Assembly: GCA_021209875.1 (NCBI GenBank)
Contig: JAGYVD010000001.1
Coordinates: forward strand, 2,108,001-2,172,000
Origin: Rosellinia necatrix
Lineage: Eukaryota > Ascomycota > Sordariomycetes > Xylariales > Xylariaceae
Direction: 5' to 3'
Length of the DNA: 64,000 bases
Numbering within the stretch: the first letter of the stretch is position 1; each line of letters opens with the position of its first letter. Positions 55,691-64,000 of the stretch are shown here, piece by piece. Both the position numbers and the translations under genes were made by a program. The notes beneath the pieces are model-generated. The model saw only the letters and a list, made by a program, of their open reading frames with translations, did no database searches and had not been told where the DNA came from.

Positions 55691-56463
55691 GGTGGATGGC
55701 GATTGACGGCTGAGGGGAGAAGTGAGTGACCAGTCGGTGGTCGCGTACAGCTATCGTGACACAGCCACCTCGTCAACCGTTTCCCTCTCGCTGGCATTTT
55801 TCGACCAGCACACAGAGATTGGATGTCTCACCCGCGCCCTATTCGTTCGAGACTAGCGGTCAGCGCTGAAATCCGTTCCATATTCGAGGGTGGTACCTAT
55901 TGGGCACGACCGTTATCTTGCCTAAACGGGCGAGATGCGTTGATTCAAGAGGCTGAAGAGGGCCATGGGTACGGGGGCGATCTTCGGTAGCGAGAACACA
56001 CAGGCCCAGCTAGAGTCGCCAAGCTTCGAAACCCAGTATACGCTGTAGTGTCTTCCGCAGAGGGGGAGCGCGCTCTAATCTCCCTCTAATGAAGGGATAC
56101 CGTACGATTATAGTGAAGCCCTGAGCCCTGAGCCCCGAGATATGCGCTGCGTGGGTTCGGTTCGTCTTGTGCTCGCCGCCGATCATTGTGGCTGCTGCAG
56201 TTTTCTGATATCGCAGGCTTGGGACCAGTCACTTCACGATCCGGGGACGATGGTTTGTGCTTGGGCCATGAGGCTTGGTTCTGTACACTATGTATGTATG
56301 TATTTAGTGTAGTGTAGTGTAGTGTAGTGTATGTATGATATGTGATGTATGTATGGTATGTAGTGTATTGAACACACACACATCGGTGATGTATCCCCCC
56401 AGGCATATCGCCCTCGCCGTATCCCGAGAAAGTTAATGTGATGAGGAGAAAAAGCAAATTGTC

Positions 56464-56528
56464 CTTCCTCCTCCTCCTCCTCCTCCTCCTCCTCCCTCCC
56501 TCCCCCCTCCCTTCCCTCCCTCTCCCTC
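56464..56528. repeat. (CCT)n-(CCCT)n pyrimidine microsatellite
   Basis: About ten CCT triplets pass into CCCTCC/CCCTT units, leaving a pure polypyrimidine strand of about 65 bp. Confidence 0.93.
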
Positions 56529-56720
56529 AGAGTCATGCTGATTGCCGACTCCCAACATGGTGGTCCGCCCGAGGCGACAACCGCTACACTAGAGTAGACG
56601 ACCCAATCCAGCAAGACAAATATTGCTCTGTGACCGGTCGGCGCTGATGTAATCTGCCTGGTCCCAAAACAGCATGGTCCTGATGTTACACCTATCCAGG
56701 TCACAAGCAGTCGTAGTAGT

Positions 56721-56800
56721 AGTGTAGTGTAGTGTGGTGTAGTGTAGTGTAGTGTAGTGTAGTGTAGTGTAGTGTAGTGTAGTGTAGTGTCGTGTCGTGT
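56721..56800. repeat. (AGTGT)n pentanucleotide repeat, about 16 units
   Basis: Sixteen 5-bp units, three of them variant (GGTGT, CGTGT). Shorter arrays of the same pentamer lie at 56306-56330 and 50570-50592, and the complementary form (ACACT/ACACG) at 56978-57004. Confidence 0.95.
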
Positions 56801-57731
56801 AAGCACGACGATTATCACCCAGAATCCCATCCACATCATCCCCATAGGTAGTTATCCCCCATCCCCATATCCCCATATCCCCATATCCCCCATCCACCAC
56901 CGCACTGATGCGGGCAGCATACCATGCCCGGCGACCATACCTGGCCCTGCCCAAACCCAGCTGCATGTACGTAGTGCACTACACTACACGACACGACACG
57001 ACACTAACGCTGCTCTGCCGCCGGCACCCGATACAGAATAGGTTACTGCAAATAAACCCCGTCGCGATGTTGATGGACAATAAGCAGACCGTTCAAGGCC
57101 CAATCCCCCCCCTGCTGGTGCTTTTGGCCCCTGGAAGGCACTCGGATATCCAGATCGCCCTATCTAGACCCCGGATCGGTCGGATTATCAGCAGAGGCAA
57201 GCTCGGTAACTACGGGGAAGCTGGGGTACGAAGGAAACGCGTCCCACGATCGCATCCTTCGGTACTTTCCTGCATCACACCTAGCCATTCGTGGCGTCGA
57301 GCATCCTGAGCTCCTCTCCCATTGCCCGAAGAGTGCCCGGGAGCTGCGGCGTTCCTCGACCTCCTCCGCAAATATGACTCGTGACGTGATGCCTGGACTG
57401 CGCCGTACTTCCTACATTGCCTCCGAATCGCCTGCGCATCTAGTTACCCCATGCTTCCTTTCCCCGACCGGGATCCAATTCTCGGGAAATCCCAGCAAGT
57501 AGTGATCATATCACGACATGCAGATAGATGGCATATGCCTACGTGGTATAGGCATCGAATAATAAACCCGGTCAAGTTACGTATTTGTTATCCCCATTCC
57601 CTCACGTGCTCGGTGAGGGGTAGACGTTTGAGGCGCGACTTTATGCCGTTATATCTATATTCGTGAAGGAGCCGGCGGGAAACGCCCGAACGATCCTCGC
57701 ATTTGCAAACGGGAGGCAGTCAGTTAGTCTG

Positions 57732-57762
<31 letters not shown>

Positions 57763-57999
57763 TTGAGAGACGGTCGTAAGACCCTCCCCCCCCCCTTCCC
57801 CTCGCGCTGTGCTATAATTGGATTCGCGTCGTTCGTAACCGAAAAGAGATTCTTGGCTATCTTCGCTCCAATGCGCCCAAAACTGCTCTCCTGGGAACTC
57901 ACGCTAGGGATGGCGGCCCACGAAAGCGTGGCCAGTTAGCATCGGATGCCAAAACTACCGCTTCCCCAGCCTCTGGGAGATGACGGCGATAAGCAAATC

Positions 58000-60900
58000 C
58001 CCATCGCACTAGAATATCGATCGCCGATGAGAGTAGCCGGGTGTCGGCGATGATGGCAATTACATGCCCTAGGAAACGCTGTGCATTTTAGTAATATGTA
58101 CGTCTATATACTTTAGACGTGAAATACAAGTCTTCGGATTCAGGAGAGGAACGTTATAAGCATGCATAGCGAAGATCAAGAGAATGCATAGTATACCGAT
58201 CCTGTGTATGGTAAGCAATCTAGAAGCATTCGTGGAGCGGCTCAAGTGAGTCTTGTCTGTTCATTAAAACAACACGTCTATACGGGTTAACGTTATGAAC
58301 GAACCAACTACTAGAATCGCGGTCATAGGACGACGTGACTCACCTATTTGTTGATACGTATGTAGTACAATGCTCTCGGCCGGGCAATAGCAGAGATATT
58401 ATCAATAGCCGCGTCCATCATGCCGACTATAGCCCGTGTTTTTGCTTTAACATAACAAACATGCTTGTGGCTGGAACCGTCCAGACCGCCGAATGAGGTC
58501 GTCGACCGGTGAACTGTATACTAGTATATGGATATCGCAGACCGAAACCTCAGCTGCCTCACTAGTACTAGACCGTCATCGTCAATCCGATTCAGGAAAA
58601 TAATAACGACTTGAGCATCGACGGATTTATAAAATTGCCTCATCTACTATAGTTTGCTGACATGTCTTAGCTCGCCGATCTTGAGTGGTTGGATCACTTG
58701 GAAGCATGCTAGGACTTCGCAGCTCTCCTTATACAGTTGGGCTACTAATCATAGAAACCCCTTGCCCATCTGAACAACGGTTTAGACGGTACTTCCATGG
58801 CATAGTGAGTTGAGTGTCTTGTAACGAAGGCAGCTTATCTCTGAATATCCTGAGTTAAATCTCCGCATTTTCTCCGCACAAATAAACATCTATCTTGGCA
58901 TGCGAGTAAGGGCATCATACGCGAGGAACGAGTAAAGTGGTTGGTTGGTTAAGATTGCCATGATGCGGCACGGCGTCTAAGATCTCAGCAAGCTTAGGTA
59001 CAACGCGTGTTAGATATGACTCTATAATGTCAGCCTAGAGCATAGTTGGATATATCAGGGGTCGAATGAAGGGAATGTCGACGAGGGCTTTCTTGCCGTA
59101 TGTCTATGTCCTCATATGCATCCGCGGTGCTCCGCGGAGATGACATTTCCGTACCAGGGAAATAATACTCTTGAGAAAATGAGGCTATATTTCCTTCTTA
59201 CAAGCTATTTGTCCTTGACAATATGGGTGGATGTATGCTCTGCCAAATGAAATAACGGTGGTCTCCAAGTATCCAGGACTTAAGACAATCACGATACTCA
59301 AATGTTCCCTTGGTTAAGGCGGCATTCAATGTCCCCCCGTATCAATCAGGGGATCACACCTAAAAGACCTGGTTATTGATGGTTACACATTTGATATCGT
59401 ATGGGGATATCTATTCACGCCTAAGGGTGGATTGCTGATCGTACGAGCCCTCACCTCCTGAACTAGGATCTCACTGGCTGGTCTGAGTAGCAGTATCCAC
59501 AAATCACCAGGCGGGCATGTTGGGCACAAGCTAGTATTTTCTGTGCAGGGCCTCGTGTCACTTAAATTGAGATAGAATTTCATAACTACACAAAGGCCCC
59601 CCCGCCCAAAATCACATTGATGACGACAGCCTTGTCGACACCCAAGTGGCCCCCTTGGAAACGTGTTAGCTACCATTGCTACTAGCCTCATCGTCAAATA
59701 CCACTATACCTAGATTAGGTGAGACTGATTTCAGCTGTCTACTAAACATAATTACACCTCGGCTAGGGGTGTACATATGAGACGCTTATATATGGCACTA
59801 GAATAGGACTTGATGACTGAAAATCAGAGAGTGAAGGTTAGTTACTAGCTTGAGCGTCTCCTATCGACGAATCGATTTCTAGCAGCTAGCTAGGCTAAAC
59901 TGGAATGACCTTTGCCGCACTCTGCGCTAATACACGCCAAATTTCGGCCAGGAACAGCGCATTACACAGTAGTAAGTTGGAGCTGTTAAAAACTCACACT
60001 TAGTTCCAATCATATATAGTGTAGGGAAGAGTGAAATACCGCGTTCCCCCAAATGCTGAACTATTTGCCCTTAGTTTAGAACAATTCATAAACTAAGCCG
60101 CCGGGGCTACACCTTGCGATGGCTGTTATAAACTGTCAGCCAGAATCAATCCACATTACCCCGTGTATTATGTAAGTGACCTTCAATGAGACAGGCCGGT
60201 TCGTTGTTGATATTGCCACTATTCCCCGAACTACGAATATGATATAATTCCACAAGTAGTTCCCTGAAGGCTTAGGCCCCATATTGCCTAGCCATTAATT
60301 TAATTCTATTTTTATCTCCCCCGGCGGGAATGTTGGAGAACAGCTTCAGATGCACGGTAATTATATTATATTAGTACCTGAGACAATACATGATATTCTC
60401 GGGGAAGCATCCGTCCTGTGTAGCATAAGCTCTCTGTAAGAAATCTCATCAGCCACCATACAAGACGCGAGTTGCTTTTGTGATCAGTCATGGATTTCAT
60501 GGCCCACTAAGAGAATGTATCCTTATGGTTAGTGCAGTGTCCTGTGGTGTAAGGAGTGGCCTTACGGGGCGATGGGGTCGATTACGCGAAGCTAAAATGC
60601 GGGCGAGATCCGTAGGGGTAAGGTGCCGGGGTGGGCGTAAAAGATTACTGATCGGCTTTCGAAATATCGATAGTAGAAAGACCATACGAAATAAGGGGCA
60701 AATCCCACAACGCGACCGACACAACAAGGGGTTTGCATGGAACGGGGGAGTGGGAAGGTGGGAGGTTAGATACTCGATACCTCCTTAGTGGTTACCCTAG
60801 GGGTGTTAATATTACTTTACCGGCTTTGATCAGGTACCCAGAAGCCCATTCGATTGGCGGGATGGGAAAATCCAAGTTTAGAGGGCTGGAGGGCCTAGGG

Positions 60901-62705
60901 TGCCAAGTGGCCGTCATTCGGTTCCGGTGGATCGTGTTATAAAAACTCAAGGCTATTAGCTCCCAGTTTTTTTACCGGATAGGTGTGAGAGCTTCAAGCC
61001 TCATACGTCTTTGGATGCCTAGCGAGTTGGCACGCAGGCGGACGGCAGCTCGGCAGTCCAGCCTGGTAAGGGTGGCCTGATCAGGGCACACTGGAGGGCT
61101 ACCGGACCCGGGAAGGACACATTCCAGCTAGTCAAAGCCAAGGTGGTCTATGTACACTACGGTGTACACGGCCGAATCAGATCTATGGGGAGAACCTGGT
61201 TATCCCCAAGTTTGGTTAACGCCAGGGGAAAACGAATCACGAGAGTGGGTGGTTGAAGCGGTTGAATTACGGCATCCCTGTGCGGCAACTACTGGAGGGG
61301 CCGGGTGTGATCGTACCCCAGAGCGTTCGATTTCGAATTGTATAGTCTGCATGACAGGCAGGTCAGCTGAGTTTTGGGAAAGAATGCCGGGGTATTGCAT
61401 AGTAAGACAAGAGATGGAAACTAGGAGTGACCGTTGGATAGAACACGTCATTCCAACCCATAATGGGAGTGCTATCCCAGGAGTCCAGGCACGAGGGGGA
61501 TGCCTTGGAGCTCGAATACGCTGAGTCACGGCATCTCAACAGCTCGGGACTCGGCCCACGTGGCTCAGATGGGGATTTCGACGAAGCTAGCATGCGAGCA
61601 TACATCCGTAATCAGAATCACTACGATGAGCCGGGTCCGAGTGTAGAGAGTCAGGTTGCTTAGGTCTCGGAATTGGGGGCCAAACCTGTAGGGAGAGCGG
61701 TCAGCCGCTCGCCCGAAGCTGACACGAATCCAAACGAGAAAGATCTCTGGCACACAGAATGAAGCGATATGGGGTTACCCGTCCAAAGTTGATCTGAAGC
61801 TCCGCTCCTGTCGTGAAACAAGGCATGTTTGTAGCCTTGTCGTCGTCTGAGACATCCGACCCTTTCCCCCTTTTAGAAATATGGCGGCGCGACGCATGGG
61901 TAGGAGAAACATGGGTTTGTGAACTGACCTATATTACTGGTCAACTATCGTCCGATTAACATATCGATGGCCGCAGGGGAGCAAGGGTGTGTAGATCATT
62001 TGCCGGCCTCGTTTTCCTTTTTTTATTTTTATTTTTATTTTTTTTATATATTATTATTATTATTATTACTATTTTTATTTTTTTTATCCTCTTATAATTA
62101 ATTATCAGGGTAGTTACTTATCAACGCCATCGAGGTTGGCGGTGGGAAATAGAGTGACAGTTACTGGCCAATGTTCTCTCTTAGCACTCCAAGTGAGTGA
62201 CCAGTCTCATATGGCACGTCGCGACGTTACATTGCCGCGATTGAAGGAGCAAGAAGAGAATTCCGCAACCGCGTCCTGTCGAAACAGTGGTCAAGATGGT
62301 GGCGATGGCAAAACACGCCCAGCATCGACTGGACTTAGAGCCAGGGGGCCACGGTGAAGGTGGAGTTCCAGCTGATAGCTCCCAGCCAATCAGGCGCCGT
62401 AAGCGGCCGTTTATTCAGATCTCGGCCGCCGGCCCGATTCCGATGCTACCCGTAGATTGTTCCCTCTAAATCCTCCGATCAGACCAACCCCACGTCAAAG
62501 AGTAAGGGTAAGAGAAAAAAAAAAAAAAAAAAGAGGGCCAAACCGAGAAGGAGCAGGAAGAAAAAGAGGAAGAAAAAGAAGAAGAAAAAGAAAAAGTAGG
62601 GAAAACGAAAACGAAGGGAGGCGACGCCGGAGCAAGAGTATAATCCCGGACTAGCCGTCGAAGCCACTGTGGACCACCATCGCCAACCTCTCACCTTCGC
62701 TTTCC
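58000..62705. other. AT-richer gene-free region, possible relic DNA
   Basis: Compared with the rest of the window, 58.0-60.5 kb is visibly richer in A+T and TpA, with no frame over about 105 codons. From 60.5 to 61.7 kb there are open frames of about 100-125 codons (60480-60788, 61150-61524, 61463-61663 on plus) that resemble broken coding sequence but match no family I know. T/ATT tracts at 62018-62090 and A/G tracts at 62514-62630 precede the permease gene. A decayed or mutated transposon is possible but unproven. Confidence 0.4.
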
Positions 62706-64000
62706 ATGCTGTTCACCCGGAAGAGCCATGGGGGGGCAGCCGGTGCAGGGGACGTCGAGAGGGAGGGCAGCCAAGACCAGGCGGAATATCAGAACAGGCA
62801 CGCCAGCGGCCTCGCGTCCATCCTCGCGGTCGAGGACGGCGTCGTGTACAAACCCGAGGCTGAGGCGCACACGCGATGGTATCGGAAACTGCTCGATGCT
62901 GGGGTCGAGGAGAACGGCATCAAGCCGGTGCCCGTCGAGGAGCGCACGAACACCCAGTACAACAATCTGTTCACTGTTTTTTTTCACCGGTCTGCTGTGC
63001 ATCCTGCCGTGCGTCGTCCCCTTCCCTTCCCTTCCCTTCCCTTCCTTTCCCTTCCCTTTCCTTCCCCCTAAAGCCTACCCCTAGAGTCTACCCCTAAAGT
63101 CTACCCCTAAAGTCTACCCCTAAAGTCTACCCCTTAAGTCTACCCCATCCGTCAACCTGCTCTTGATGCGACGTACGACGTCGTCAGATGAGACCCGAGA
63201 CTCGAGACTCGAGACTAGTAGCCTAACTAATGCCGTCGTTCTAGGTTGCCCACTGGCATGCTCGCCACGACGGTCTTCCGTCTCAGCCTGCGTGACGCAT
63301 CCCTGACCATCCTGTTCTTCTCTGCCTTCTGCACTACCGCCCCGGCCTTCATGGGATGTGGGGGGTTATAAAACCGGATTGCGGCAGATGATCCAGGCCC
63401 GTTACTCCTGGGGGTGAGTCCAGATCCTGTGCCGCGTCGACGCCTTCCCCCCGTCTTCTGTCGCTCTAGTGGCTAACGCCGTCCCCTCCCCCCCCTCCCC
63501 CCTCCTTCCATTAGTCTCTACGTCGTCACCGTGTTGCTCGTCTTAAATGCCGCAACCGTGACGGGCTTCTCCATCGTTGCCGCCATCGTAAGTGGGCAAA
63601 CGATCGCCGCCATCGATCCTGGCAACGTGAGCGTGTCCGTCGGCATCGTCATCGTCATATTGGCCAGCTTCGTGCTGTCGCTACTGGGGTACCGAGTCCT
63701 GCATATCTGGGAGCGCTGGCAATGGCTCCCCAACCTTATCGTCATCACTATCACGGTTGGCATTGGCGGGAAGCACCTTGCCAATCAGCAGGACGTCCCG
63801 GCCGCCACGGCATCCCAGGTCCTATCATATGGTGGTTTGATTGCCGGGTACTTCATCACCTTTGGTGGCACTGCGTCGGACTTTTCCATCTATCATGACC
63901 CGAAGGCCCCCTTGTAAGTATACGACTACAATTGCACATGGAGATTGGTCAAGCTGACCCCCGGGCACAGACGGAAGGTCTTCGCGTACATCTACCTGGG
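62706..64000 (+). CDS. NCS1-type purine/cytosine permease, 3' truncated by window, two frame breaks
   Basis: Exons are 62706-63008, 63245-63413, 63515-63913 and 63971 onward; the introns are 236, 101 and 57 bp. The N-terminal hydrophilic region has the family motif EENGIKPVPVEERTNTQYNNLFTVFF, then LPTGMLATTVFRLSLRDASLTILFF, KTGLRQMIQARYSWG, and helices with TVTGFSIVAAIVSGQTIAAI and GLIAGYFITFGGTASDFSIYH. This is the pattern of fungal cytosine/purine permeases (Fcy2 type), H+ symporters of the plasma membrane. The frame is broken by one extra T in the T8 run at 62977-62984 and one extra G in the G6 run at 63360-63365. Each break is restored by counting one base fewer, so assembly error is plausible. 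Exon 4 (RKVFAYIYLG) runs off the end. Intron 1 carries a minisatellite. Confidence 0.85.
63066..63146. repeat. 13-bp intronic minisatellite (CTACCCCTAAAGT)
   Basis: About six copies, four nearly identical, inside intron 1 of the permease gene. A run of CTTCC/CTTTCC pyrimidine repeats (63020-63065) precedes it. The unit contains CCCCTAAA, similar to but not the same as the fungal telomere repeat complement. Confidence 0.92.

Larger units (their letters stand above)
50701..57999. other. Gene-poor, minisatellite-rich region (second part)
   Basis: About 7.3 kb in which at least ten tandem repeats occur (listed separately). Between them are only short frames with no domain features. No tRNA, rRNA or intact transposon could be recognised. 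Confidence 0.5.

Noticed and set aside
61150..61663. Adjacent plus-strand frames with some protein character
   Set aside because: No family match, no good splice linking them, and they lie in a segment that looks degraded; noted only as possible relic.

Overview
The window is nuclear DNA of a filamentous ascomycete, most likely a Sordariomycete. This is inferred from short introns (mostly 50-100 bp, GTRNGT donors, many with CTAAC or CTGAC branch sites), from families typical of filamentous fungi (a HeLo-domain protein, an ankyrin/kinase protein, CYSTM, a two-module CHO2), and from intergenic DNA rich in simple repeats and TACCTA/TAGGTA motifs. I could run no database search. Family names come from motif recognition, and gene models were built by hand from open reading frames and splice signals.

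Layout: 0.1-6.6 kb holds a divergent pair, a protein kinase-Sel1-ankyrin gene (minus) and a HeLo-pseudokinase gene (plus), which resembles a fungal cell-death or allorecognition locus. From 7.3 to 16.2 kb come three minus-strand genes: CHO2 (phospholipid methylation), TIF35/eIF3g (translation initiation) and a PH-domain protein. About 6 kb without a recognisable gene follows. From 22.2 to 35.8 kb lie an uncharacterised HEIGH (HExxH) protein, an inositol monophosphatase-family enzyme divergent from a ribokinase, a hypothetical protein possibly linked to a membrane-anchored N-terminal exon, an AKTIP/FTS-like inactive E2 variant, and a salicylate-hydroxylase-type FAD monooxygenase broken by three +1 homopolymer shifts. 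From 36.4 to 44.6 kb lie a CYSTM repeat protein, RIB7 (riboflavin pathway) and an MFS transporter with six exons.

From 44.6 to 62.7 kb there are about 18 kb with no convincing gene but many micro- and minisatellites. The last part (58-62.6 kb) is visibly richer in A+T. The window ends inside an NCS1 purine/cytosine-type permease (from 62.7 kb) that carries two more +1 homopolymer shifts.

Most genes look like unlinked housekeeping functions. The one arrangement that suggests joint function is the head-to-head HeLo and kinase-ankyrin pair. The ribokinase/IMPase pair shares a promoter region and may be co-regulated, but nothing in the sequence proves it.
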